DNA from: Nitrospiria bacterium
GTDB taxonomy: Bacteria > Nitrospirota > CAKKRA01 > 9FT-COMBO-42-15
Direction: 5' to 3'
Assembly: GCA_919902475.1 (NCBI GenBank)
Contig: CAKKRA010000065.1
Location: 1-8,392, forward strand
Length of the DNA: 8,392 nt
Position 1 is the first letter of the stretch, and each line of letters opens with the position of its first letter. A program made the translations under genes and the position numbers. Positions 1 to 6,319 of this stretch are shown piece after piece. The notes under the pieces are model-generated. The model saw only the letters and a list, made by a program, of their open reading frames with translations, did not search any database and was not told the DNA's origin.

Positions 1-1119
1 GATATAAAGGGAGAGGCTGCAAAAAAGGAGCTTTACCGCAGCCAGTGCAACTGCGCCTACTGGCACGGCCTGTTCGGCGGACTCTATCTTAATTATCTGA
101 GACATGCTGTTTATAAGCACCTTATTCTTGCAGAAAATGCAGCAGATGAAAAAATGCACAATGAAAAGGATAGTTATCTTGAAGCTGAAACAGTTGATTA
201 CAACAGCGATGGATTCAAAGAGATATTAATCAGCAATCCATATATAAATGCCTATTTATCACCTGACTACGGAGGCAGCATTATTGAGATAGACTTTAAA
301 CCAAAGGCATTTAATATCTCAAATCTACTTGCAAGGCGCAAGGAGGGCTATCATTATAAATTAAAGGCTGCAAAAAATAACACAGGCAGTTCAGCAGAAC
401 CTGTCTCAATACATCATATAGTAAAATCCAAAGAAGAGGGGCTTGAAGGGCTTTTGTATTATGACTGGCACAACCGCTACTCTTTTTTAGACCATTTTAT
501 TGATTCATCTACGACACTTGAGGCATTTACAGGATGTAATTATAAAGAGCTCGGTGACTTTGTGAATCAACCGTATACTATTGAAGAATCTTCTTTTTTA
601 AAAGACAGGGCAGATGGTTATATAATTTTAAAGAGAGATGGAGCTGTCTATACTGAAAAAAATACTATTCCTATAACTGTTAGAAAAAGATTTTCCTTTA
701 ATAGAAATAGTGGTATGATAAATGCAAGTTATTCCCTGATAAACAGGGGAACAATTCCCATTGAATCCTTCTTTGGCATAGAATTTAATTTTACACTTTT
801 AGCAGGAAATGATAAAAGCAGGTATTTTATCCTTCAGGGCAAGGAAGATAAAAAAAGGCAGATGGCAGTATCAGGTGATTTTGATGACATTAATAAAATT
901 TCCCTTGTTGATGAATGGTCCGGAATAAAAGTGGATTTATCATATTCTGTAAGCTCAAGATTGTGGATATATCCAGTAGAAACCATATCGCAGTCTGAGG
1001 AAGGCTTTGAACGCACATATCAGGGGACATCATTTTTACCTTTATGGAGATTAAACCTGAAGCCAAAAGAGAAATGGGAGACAGGGATAAGAATAGATAT
1101 TAGTGAATATCATAAATAA
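1..1119 (+). CDS. GH57 4-alpha-glucanotransferase / alpha-amylase-like, C-terminal part (5' end outside window)
   Basis: Frame 1 is open from the first base, so the gene starts upstream of the window; the first internal ATG, at 154, is not its start. The visible 372 residues include RSQCNCAYWHGLFGGLYL (fragment residues 13-30), which matches the conserved CNC/CND-x-YWHGxFGGLYL segment of GH57 glucanotransferases such as the Thermococcus litoralis enzyme. It is followed by the beta-rich C-terminal domain of this family (DUF1925/DUF1926 type; note FLDHFI, SYSLINRG and FGIEFNFTLLAG). The family cleaves and transfers alpha-1,4-glucan chains in the cytoplasm. The catalytic Glu and Asp lie in the missing N-terminal barrel, so activity cannot be judged. 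A 58-base gap separates it from galT and then glgA on the same strand, consistent with a glycogen operon. The family is confident; the choice between glucanotransferase and amylase is not. Confidence 0.88.
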   Translation, partial: DIKGEAAKKELYRSQCNCAYWHGLFGGLYLNYLRHAVYKHLILAENAADEKMHNEKDSYLEAETVDYNSDGFKEILISNPYINAYLSPDYGGSIIEIDFKPKAFNISNLLARRKEGYHYKLKAAKNNTGSSAEPVSIHHIVKSKEEGLEGLLYYDWHNRYSFLDHFIDSSTTLEAFTGCNYKELGDFVNQPYTIEESSFLKDRADGYIILKRDGAVYTEKNTIPITVRKRFSFNRNSGMINASYSLINRGTIPIESFFGIEFNFTLLAGNDKSRYFILQGKEDKKRQMAVSGDFDDINKISLVDEWSGIKVDLSYSVSSRLWIYPVETISQSEEGFERTYQGTSFLPLWRLNLKPKEKWETGIRIDISEYHK

Positions 1120-1177
1120 TTTTGTTGCCTACGGAATGACAATTTACTGAAAGCAATCAGTTAGTCGGAGGAGAATA

Positions 1178-2188
1178 ATGCCAGAATTAAGAAAAGACCC
1201 TATCATCGGCAGATGGGTTATAATATCTACTGGACGGGGAAAGAGGCCGACCAATTTTACACATAAACGAGAGGATATACTAAAAGGGGGCTTCTGCCCA
1301 TTCTGCCCGGGGAATGAGGATAAGACGCCGCCAGAGGTGCTTTCCTACAGAAACGATGGTTCAAAGCCAAATACACCTAACTGGTCTGTTCGGGTTGTGC
1401 CGAATAAGTTCCCTGCTTTGCAGATTGAAGGCTATTTGCACAGGGAAGGCGTCGGCATCTTTGACAAGATGAGCGGTATCGGAGCGCATGAAGTGATTAT
1501 TGAATCACCTGAGCATACAGAAAGCCTTGCAACCCTTCCCATTAAACAGGTTGAAAATGTCCTCTGGGCATTCAGGGACAGGATGATGGATTTAAAAAAG
1601 GATACAAGATTCCGCTACATATTAATATTCAAGAATCAGGGCTTTGAGGCAGGCGCGACTCTGGAGCATCCTCATTCCCAGCTCATTGCCCTGCCAATTA
1701 TCCCAAGCCTGGTAGCAGAGGAGATGAAAGGCGCAAAGGAATATTATGAATATAAGGAGAGGTGCATATTCTGCGACATTGTTCGTCAGGAGACAACAGA
1801 CAGGAGCCGTGTTGTTGCAGAAAACAATGAATTTGTAACCCTCTCACCTTATGCCCCAAGGTTCCCCTTTGAAACATGGATACTGCCAAAGATACATGAT
1901 TCATCTTTTGAGGACATACAAAAGCAAAATATGGAGAATCTTGCAAGGATACTTTCTGAATCATTAAAGCGGATGAGCAGGGTATTGAATGACCCGCCGT
2001 ACAATTTTATCATCCATAACTCTCCTTTAAAAGACGGGAAATCAACATACGAAGACTATTATCACTGGCACATAGAGATAATGCCAAAACTGACGCATGT
2101 TGCAGGCTTTGAGGCAGGCTCTGGTTTTTATATCAACCCAACCCCTCCTGAAGAGGCGGCAAGGTACCTTAAGGAAGCAGAGATATGA
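1178..2188 (+). CDS. galT: GalT-family hexose-1-phosphate uridylyl/adenylyltransferase
   Basis: A 336-residue protein of the GalT branch of the HIT superfamily, which moves a nucleotidyl group between sugar phosphates through a uridylyl- or adenylyl-His intermediate. The key residues of E. coli GalT are present: zinc ligands C40, C43 (FCPFC), H113 and H164; the nucleophile H166 in HPHSQ (164-168); and the second metal site at about E181/E182, H280, H296 and H298 (HWH). A second CxxC pair (C196, C199) is visible. The length is normal for the family. GGAGGAG at 1167-1173 sits four bases before the ATG and fixes the start. The stop overlaps the glgA start as ATGA, implying translational coupling. 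No galK or galE is in the window. The glycogen context therefore leaves open ADP-glucose or UDP-glucose phosphorylase activity, as known for the plant GalT homologue At5g18200. The family is certain; the nucleotide and sugar are not. Confidence 0.92.
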   Translation: MPELRKDPIIGRWVIISTGRGKRPTNFTHKREDILKGGFCPFCPGNEDKTPPEVLSYRNDGSKPNTPNWSVRVVPNKFPALQIEGYLHREGVGIFDKMSGIGAHEVIIESPEHTESLATLPIKQVENVLWAFRDRMMDLKKDTRFRYILIFKNQGFEAGATLEHPHSQLIALPIIPSLVAEEMKGAKEYYEYKERCIFCDIVRQETTDRSRVVAENNEFVTLSPYAPRFPFETWILPKIHDSSFEDIQKQNMENLARILSESLKRMSRVLNDPPYNFIIHNSPLKDGKSTYEDYYHWHIEIMPKLTHVAGFEAGSGFYINPTPPEEAARYLKEAEI

Positions 2189-3633
2189 AGATTGTCTTTG
2201 TGTCATCTGAAGTGGCGCCGTTCTCAAAAACAGGCGGCCTGGCTGAGGTTGCTGCTGCCCTGCCAAAGGCATTAGAGAGGCTTGGTCATAAGGTTTACAT
2301 AATTACGCCAAAATATAAGGCCATAGATGAGAAAAAATTTGACCTCGTATCCACAGGCAGGCATATTGAGGCGCCCATCTCAAGTAAAAAGGCGCCTGCT
2401 CAGATATTAAGCGGAAGGCTCGGAAAGGGCATAACTGTTTATTTTATCAAAAAGGATGAATATTATAACCGCGATTATATCTATTCAACCCCTGAGGGAG
2501 ACTATCTTGACAATGCAGAACGATTTGTATTCTTTTCTAAGGCTGCGCTTGAGGCAATAAATGTACTTGATTTAAATCCTGATATAATCCACTGCCACGA
2601 CTGGCAGACAGGACTTGTGCCTTTATTCTTAAAGACCCATTATAAAGACCATCCTGATTTTCAAAAGGTCAAAACTATTCTTACTATACACAATCTTGGC
2701 TACCACGGTTTATTCTGGGCATTGGATATGCATCTTCTGAATCTCGGACCAGAATACTTTGCACCGCAATATTTAGAATTCTTCGGTAAGATAAGCTTCT
2801 TAAAGGCAGGCATTGTTTTTTCAGATGTTATTACAACGGTAAGCAAAAAATACCGCGAAGAGATACAAACGGCTGAATATGGCTATGGCTTTGAGGGTTT
2901 GTTGAAAGAAAAAGCAGAAAAGCTCTTTGGCATTACTAATGGAATTGATTATGATGAGTGGAACCCTTCAAAAGATAAATTTATAATTGAAAACTACACA
3001 ATAGATAATTTGAAGGGAAAAAAATCATGCAAAAAGGATTTGCAGAAAACATTCAATCTTCCTCAATCGCCTGACATACCAGTAATCGGCATGATATCAA
3101 GGCTCAGCAGCCAGAAGGGATGGGATATATGGGAAGAGGCGGCAGATGATTTGATGAAGATGGATGTCCAGTTTGCAATACTTGGAACAGGAGATGAGAA
3201 ATACCACCATATTGTAAAAAATCTCTCTGATAAATACCCTGATAAGATTAGCGCAATGATAACCTTTGACGACGCCCTTGCACACAAGATTGAGGCAGGC
3301 GCTGATATGTTTCTGATGCCTTCAAGATATGAACCATGCGGCCTGAATCAGATGATAAGCCTCAGATATTGCACGATACCAATTGTAAGGGCAACCGGCG
3401 GACTTGATGATGTTATAAAAGATTATGATTCTAAAAATAGAGCAGGAAATGGATTTAAATTTAGAGAGTATTCATCAAAGGAATTAATAAGTTCCATCAA
3501 AAAGGCATTGAAGATATATAAAAATAGGGTTGAGTGGGATAATATTATAAAAAATGGCCTAAAAGATAATTATTCGTGGGATAAATCTGCAATAGAGTAT
3601 GATAGCCTCTATAGACAACTCCTTTTAAAATAG
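2185..3633 (+). CDS. glgA: Glycogen synthase (GT5)
   Basis: A 482-residue GT5 glycogen/starch synthase, which extends alpha-1,4-glucan from ADP-glucose (some members use UDP-glucose). The N-terminal domain has the KTGGL nucleotide-sugar motif (K15-L19), HDWQTG (138-143) and TIHNLGYHG (167-175). The C-terminal GT-B domain has NGID (252-255), SRLSSQKG with R306 and K311, the MPSRYEPCGLNQM loop (378-390, E383) and ATGGL (403-407). The length is standard and no key residue is missing. The start ATG overlaps the galT stop (ATGA), so it is probably translated by re-initiation. The KTGGL motif falls at its usual distance from the N terminus, which supports this start. It is the last gene of the glucan block; no convincing intrinsic terminator follows. 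Confidence 0.96.
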   Translation: MKIVFVSSEVAPFSKTGGLAEVAAALPKALERLGHKVYIITPKYKAIDEKKFDLVSTGRHIEAPISSKKAPAQILSGRLGKGITVYFIKKDEYYNRDYIYSTPEGDYLDNAERFVFFSKAALEAINVLDLNPDIIHCHDWQTGLVPLFLKTHYKDHPDFQKVKTILTIHNLGYHGLFWALDMHLLNLGPEYFAPQYLEFFGKISFLKAGIVFSDVITTVSKKYREEIQTAEYGYGFEGLLKEKAEKLFGITNGIDYDEWNPSKDKFIIENYTIDNLKGKKSCKKDLQKTFNLPQSPDIPVIGMISRLSSQKGWDIWEEAADDLMKMDVQFAILGTGDEKYHHIVKNLSDKYPDKISAMITFDDALAHKIEAGADMFLMPSRYEPCGLNQMISLRYCTIPIVRATGGLDDVIKDYDSKNRAGNGFKFREYSSKELISSIKKALKIYKNRVEWDNIIKNGLKDNYSWDKSAIEYDSLYRQLLLK

Positions 3634-3829
3634 AAAAATTTATAGTCTTTTTATATGTCATTTTACGTAATAAGATGGACAAAACTGTCATTATATGTCT
3701 ATCCCCTTATAAAATAAAGAAATTACAATATTTTTGGGTAGTTAACAGCTATTTTTGTGACAAAACATACATTCCCTCTATTTTCTTAATCCCTTCTTCT
3801 AAAGATAGAAATCTTTTATAAACAATAAG

Positions 3830-3846
3830 TTACAGTATTATTGTAA
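3830..3846. promoter_or_regulatory. 17-bp dyad TTACAGTATTATTGTAA, operator-like
   Basis: The sequence is a near-perfect palindrome: 7 of 8 half-site pairs match around a central T, and the exception is a G/T pair. An overlapping inverted repeat, ACAATAA-N9-TTATTGT (3822-3828 / 3838-3844), covers the same spot. It ends 12 bases before the TGGCAC of the sigma-54 promoter, about -54 to -38 from the predicted start site. That fits a repressor or accessory factor better than a distant enhancer. The binding protein is unknown. Confidence 0.4.
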
Positions 3847-3858
3847 TGAAAAAAAGTA

Positions 3859-3874
3859 TGGCACAATTCTTGCT
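3859..3874 (+). promoter_or_regulatory. Sigma-54 (RpoN) -24/-12 promoter
   Basis: TGGCAC-AATTC-TTGCT matches the RpoN consensus TGGCAC-N5-TTGCW, with the invariant GG (3860-3861) and GC (3872-3873) exactly 10 bases apart. Transcription would start near 3884-3886, giving a leader of about 40 bases to the ATG at 3926. The site lies in an intergenic region directly ahead of a response-regulator gene, so chance occurrence is unlikely. It implies that the downstream pair needs an ATP-dependent NtrC-type activator; none is encoded in the window. Confidence 0.8.
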
Positions 3875-3925
3875 TATTTAGTTAATGTCTGATTATCTTT
3901 AAATCCTGCAATAAGAGAGAGGGAA

Positions 3926-4309
3926 ATGAAAAAAGAAAAGATAAATATATTGGCTGTTGATGATGATAAAGAATTCTTAACCCTACTCTACGATGTACTG
4001 AAAGACGAGGGTTATGAAATATCCGTAGCTGAAAGTATGCCTGATGCAATAAAAAAGGTAAAGGATATATTGTTTGACCTTATAATAACAGATAAGAATA
4101 TGCCTGAGCCAAAGGGCGCTGACCTTATTAATGAGATTAAATCAATCAGCCCTGCTTCCAAAATAATTGTTCTTACTGGATTCGGAGACGTAGAATCGTA
4201 TCTTGAACTGATGAATCTTGGTATTTATGATTATCTAAACAAGCCTGTTAAAATGTCAGAATTAAAAATAACAATAAAAAAGGCATTGAGTCTTCAAAAT
4301 GCCGCTTAA
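3926..4309 (+). CDS. Stand-alone response-regulator receiver (CheY-like)
   Basis: The 127-residue protein is a single receiver domain with no output domain. It shows the acidic pocket D12/D13/D14, the phospho-acceptor D56 in LIITDKNMP, the switch T84 in IVLTGFGD and the conserved K106 in NKP. All phosphorylation residues are therefore intact. The sequence (TDKNMP, LTGFGD, DYLNKP) resembles receivers of NtrC/AtoC-type regulators, as if derived from one by loss of the AAA+ and DNA-binding parts. The ATG follows GAGAGGGAA and lies about 40 bases downstream of the predicted sigma-54 start site. The next gene starts 13 bases after its stop. It probably acts by protein-protein contact, as CheY or Spo0F do; its kinase and target are not visible. 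Confidence 0.9.
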   Translation: MKKEKINILAVDDDKEFLTLLYDVLKDEGYEISVAESMPDAIKKVKDILFDLIITDKNMPEPKGADLINEIKSISPASKIIVLTGFGDVESYLELMNLGIYDYLNKPVKMSELKITIKKALSLQNAA

Positions 4310-4310
4310 A

Positions 4311-4317
4311 AAGGAGG
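4311..4317 (+). promoter_or_regulatory. Shine-Dalgarno AAGGAGG that fixes the start at 4323
   Basis: A strong AAGGAGG lies five bases before the ATG at 4323. An earlier in-frame ATG at 4299 lies inside the receiver gene and has no such site, so 4323 is the preferred start. Confidence 0.8.
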
Positions 4318-4322
4318 CCGCA

Positions 4323-4697
4323 ATGAGCAGAAATCTTTTGATTTATGCCAGCGGGTGGGAGGAGAGTTTAGGTAAGGCAATCCTGAAGATAAGAATAGAA
4401 GACGAAGAAGATCAAAAGGTCCTGAAAAAAATCAGTCATGTAATTGATGCAAAGGACATGATTGAGGCAGAATACGAGGCATTTATCCACAGTCTATTTA
4501 ACGCCTACATGCTGCATGCAGAGCGGGTAAGGTTTATATCGAACAATAAAGAGTTTGTAGATCAGCTGAATAAGCGTGTTAAGGGAAACGGATCATTAAG
4601 GCCAATGAAAGAACAGTCAAAGAAATTGATAAAAGGCTTCAAAGAGGTAAGGATAGAATTCCTTGAACCAGTAAAAGAGATGGCAATGGCAAGTTAA
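4323..4697 (+). CDS. Degenerate RNase H type 1-like (RVT_3 fold) protein, probably catalytically dead
   Basis: The 124-residue product resembles the RNase HI / 'reverse transcriptase-like' RVT_3 family through IEAEYEAFIHSLFNAYMLHA (47-66; family AEYEALI-x-GL-x-A), ERVRFISNNKEFVDQL (67-82; family RV-x-V-x-SDS-x-LVVxQL) and SLRPMKEQSKKLIKGF (91-106), in family order and spacing. Of the four RNase H acids only the Glu is kept (E50). The first Asp of the xYxDG motif is S10 (IYASG), the Asp of the DS motif is N74 (SNN), and the C-terminal ADxLA segment is absent, replaced by EPVKEMAMAS. It should therefore not cleave RNA in RNA/DNA hybrids, but may bind nucleic acid or a partner. It starts 13 bases after the receiver gene and surely shares its transcript. 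The fold call rests on motif pattern alone; otherwise it is a hypothetical protein. Confidence 0.72.
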   Translation: MSRNLLIYASGWEESLGKAILKIRIEDEEDQKVLKKISHVIDAKDMIEAEYEAFIHSLFNAYMLHAERVRFISNNKEFVDQLNKRVKGNGSLRPMKEQSKKLIKGFKEVRIEFLEPVKEMAMAS

Positions 4698-4724
4698 ATA
4701 TTACTTAAATAGCACCTCCCCAGA

Positions 4725-4827
4725 CAAGAGGGCCCAACATGTTTCCAAACTTCCCCCCCCATGTTGTAAAGGCCGTAGACCTCCCCTAACTTCCTCATAG
4801 GGGTCAGGTCTACGACCAGGGCCCTTG
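4725..4827. repeat. GC-rich cloverleaf (three-way-junction) inverted-repeat element
   Basis: The outer stem pairs GGGCCC 4730-4735 with GGGCCC 4819-4824, extended by CAA (4725-4727) with TTG (4825-4827). Arm 1 is CAACATG (4735-4741) with CATGTTG (4760-4766), with a loop holding eight C (4753-4760). Arm 2 is CGTAGACCT (4774-4782) with AGGTCTACG (4806-4814), continued inward by CCCCTA (4783-4788) with TAGGGG (4798-4803) across a 2-base bulge, and outward by GG/CC. It is much richer in GC than its surroundings and lies between convergent genes. It could be a REP/MITE-type mobile repeat, a structured RNA or a bidirectional transcription barrier. No T-run follows on either side, so it is not a textbook intrinsic terminator. 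Confidence 0.6.
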
Positions 4828-4877
4828 ATAAAAACCCACAAAGCAGATAGTAAAATCACTATAATATGTACAATAAA

Positions 4878-4893
4878 CCAGAATAATATCTGG
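4878..4893 (-). terminator. Weak hairpin after the bS22-like gene
   Basis: Reading on the minus strand, CCAGA-TATTAT-TCTGG followed by TTTATTG begins 13 bases after the stop of the small gene. The stem is only 5 bp and the T-run is interrupted, so termination would be inefficient. Confidence 0.3.
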
Positions 4894-4906
4894 CATGGAA
4901 ATGATC

Positions 4907-5008
4907 TTATTTGCCCCTCTTTCTTCTCTCCCATCTCGTCCTTTTTAAGAGTTTTTTGTGCTTATGCTTGCTCATCTTCTTTATCCTCTTTTTAACTACG
5001 CTTCCCAT
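4907..5008 (-). CDS. 33-residue basic protein, bS22 / AURKAIP1-COX24 domain type
   Basis: This short gene encodes 33 residues starting MGSVVKKRIKKMSKHKHKK and ending TRWERRKRGK. It matches the MGSVIKKRRKxM-x-KxKHRKLLxxTRxQRR pattern of bacterial AURKAIP1/COX24-domain mini proteins, which include ribosomal protein bS22 found on the small subunit in mycobacteria. About half the residues are Lys, Arg or His, as expected for an rRNA-binding peptide, and the length equals the family's. A full anti-Shine-Dalgarno complement, AAAGGAGGTGAT (5011-5022 on the complement), stands two bases before the ATG and points to high expression. The gene lies 41 bases after yjbQ on the same strand. Ribosomal association is inferred from the family. 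Confidence 0.85.
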   Translation of the reverse strand: MGSVVKKRIKKMSKHKHKKLLKRTRWERRKRGK

Positions 5009-5010
5009 AA

Positions 5011-5022
5011 ATCACCTCCTTT
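5011..5022 (-). promoter_or_regulatory. Perfect Shine-Dalgarno AAAGGAGGTGAT of the bS22-like gene
   Basis: It is complementary to the conserved 3' end of bacterial 16S rRNA over about ten bases, the strongest ribosome site in the window. It is good evidence that the 33-codon frame behind it is a real gene. Confidence 0.85.
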
Positions 5023-5049
5023 ACACTTTATATATTTATTTATATCAGA

Positions 5050-5448
5050 TTATTGTGTTATTAATTTAATAAACACCCTTCTGCTTCGGGGGCCGTCAAA
5101 TTCGCAAAAGAATATTGACTGCCATGTGCCTAATATCAGCCTTCCGTCTTTAATAAAAACCGACTCAGATGCCCCAATAATGCTTGACTTGATATGCGCT
5201 GCAGAATTTCCCTCAGTATGCCTGTAATTACCATTTAATGGCACAATCTCATTAAGCCTTGTTATAATATCCCTGATTACATCAGGGTCAGCATTTTCAT
5301 TAATCGTTACAGCCGCAGTAGTATGTGGAACATAAACACTACAGACACCCTCTTTAATGCCTGATTTATCTATCACCCCTTGCACCTGTGATGTTATATC
5401 AATAAACTCTATCTGAGACCTTGTTTTGATGTCTATATCAGATAACAT
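5050..5448 (-). CDS. YjbQ / UPF0047 family protein
   Basis: The 132-residue protein carries the family's conserved blocks in order: EFIDIT (14-19), VPHTTAAVTINENADPDV (40-57), YRHTEGNSAAHIKSSIIGAS (75-94) and LILGTWQSIFFCEFDGPRSR (104-123). The conserved His residues H42, H77 and H85 are the usual candidates for ligand or metal binding. The family is annotated as 'secondary thiamine-phosphate synthase enzyme' because YjbQ can replace ThiE weakly; its main physiological role is unsettled. The ATG at 5448 is preferred over a TTG at 5472, because the beta strand DIDIKTRSQIEFIDIT normally starts a few residues after the initiator; neither start has a clear ribosome site. It lies 49 bases after the end of the methyltransferase gene and is probably in the same unit. 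Confidence 0.93.
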   Translation of the reverse strand: MLSDIDIKTRSQIEFIDITSQVQGVIDKSGIKEGVCSVYVPHTTAAVTINENADPDVIRDIITRLNEIVPLNGNYRHTEGNSAAHIKSSIIGASESVFIKDGRLILGTWQSIFFCEFDGPRSRRVFIKLITQ

Positions 5449-5497
5449 AGTTTGCAAAATAGAAAATATCAATAATCAATTTCTTTGTCAATAAGTT

Positions 5498-6308
5498 TTA
5501 CCCCTTACCCAGCCTCTGCCTCATACTTTCGTATATTACAACAGCAGCAGAAACAGCCACATTCAAGGACTCCACATCTCCAGACATAGGTATTTTCAAC
5601 CGCACATCCATTAATCTTCATCTCAACAGGCAGGCCTGCTGCTTCATGGCCAAAGGTTAAGATAATCGGTCCAGTGAGGTCTTCATTAAAATATTCTTTC
5701 TCTGCCTTTGGAAAAAATCCGATGCCCTTGTAACCCAAGTCTTTCACCTTTCTTATTAAGCCATGCACATCATCAATCTTTGCAATTGGCATCCTGAATA
5801 TTGATCCCATTGTAGCCCTTACTGCTTTAGGATTATAAGGGTCAACCGTGCCATCTGTTATAATGATACCTTTAACACCTCCAGCCTCTGCCACACGGAT
5901 TATTGTTCCAAGATTTCCAGGGTCCTGCAGCTTATATAAGAGTAATATTATGCCATCTGATCTATCAAATAGTTTATCATCTTGATAAAATTTCTTTTTA
6001 ACAACAGCAATTATCCCCTGATGAGTTACCAAATCAGAAAGATAATTTAGAATTGAATCAGCAGTATGAATAACTTCTAAATCAGGTCTATTTATCTTTT
6101 TAATAAAAGGCCCGTTCGTCTTTGATTCACAAAATTTATCCGATATAAAAACATACCTAATCAGAGAACCGCTATTTACAGCCTCTTCAACAAGCTTTAT
6201 ACCTTCGCATATAAAAAGGTCTGATTCAGCAGCCCTTTTAGATTTTAAAAGATGAACGGATTTTACAAGCGGGTTTGATTTGCTCGTTATCTTCGGAAGG
6301 TTTTTCAT
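5498..6308 (-). CDS. TrmH/SpoU-family RNA 2'-O-methyltransferase, frameshifted near the 3' end
   Basis: The family methylates ribose 2'-OH of rRNA or tRNA using AdoMet in a knotted fold. Visible parts are the N-terminal substrate-binding domain (LFICEGIKLVEEA, 31-43), motif 1 (DPGNLGTIIRVAEAGG, 129-144, with N132 and R138) and motif 2 (FGHEAAGLP, 219-227, E222). After about residue 237 the original frame yields a Cys-rich tail ending at 5505. Shifting by one base restores IPMSGDVESLNVAVSAAVV and a stop at 5498, exactly motif 3 of the knot. One extra A in an A4 run (+ strand TTTT 5593-5596) explains it. As sequenced, the product lacks the AdoMet-binding motif 3; the repaired protein would be 269 residues, normal for the family. 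The start at 6308, 11 bases after the upstream stop, fits the family N terminus but has a weak ribosome site. Target RNA cannot be assigned. Confidence 0.9.
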
Positions 6309-6319
6309 CTAAGTTATAA

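Larger units (their letters stand above)
3634..3925 (+). promoter_or_regulatory. 292-base regulatory intergenic region upstream of the receiver gene
   Basis: There is no coding sequence here. The region is strongly AT-rich and holds, left to right: the 3' flank of glgA without a clear terminator; an 8-bp palindrome TTACGTAA (3663-3670); two copies of GACAAAAC (3678-3685 and 3759-3766); a 17-bp dyad (3830-3846); and a -24/-12 promoter (3859-3874). The two GACAAAAC copies lie roughly 200 and 125 bases before the predicted transcription start, a distance range usual for enhancer sites of sigma-54 activators. Binding there is inference only. Confidence 0.5.

Noticed and set aside
3634..3660. Possible intrinsic terminator after glgA (AAAAA...TTTTT)
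   Set aside because: Only a five-pair A/T stem is available, with no GC pairs, too weak to call.
4299..4322. Eight-codon N-terminal extension of the RNase H-like gene
   Set aside because: The upstream ATG lies inside the receiver gene without a ribosome site, while AAGGAGG sits five bases before ATG 4323.
4888..4915. Second TGGCA...TTGC arrangement resembling a sigma-54 site
   Set aside because: The GG-to-GC spacing is far from the required 10 bases.
4701..4934. Minus-strand frame of 77 codons with one hydrophobic stretch (FWFIVHIIVILLSALWVFI)
   Set aside because: It begins inside the bS22-like gene, its apparent ribosome site is part of that gene's Lys/Arg codons, and its second half runs through the cloverleaf repeat. 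A small membrane protein cannot be fully excluded.
4958..5227. Plus-strand frame of 89 codons opposite yjbQ and the bS22-like gene
   Set aside because: It is antisense to two well-supported genes and shows no recognisable motif.
5449..5472. TTG start giving a 140-residue YjbQ protein
   Set aside because: There is no ribosome site, and the extra eight residues lie ahead of the family's normal N terminus. The ATG at 5448 fits better.
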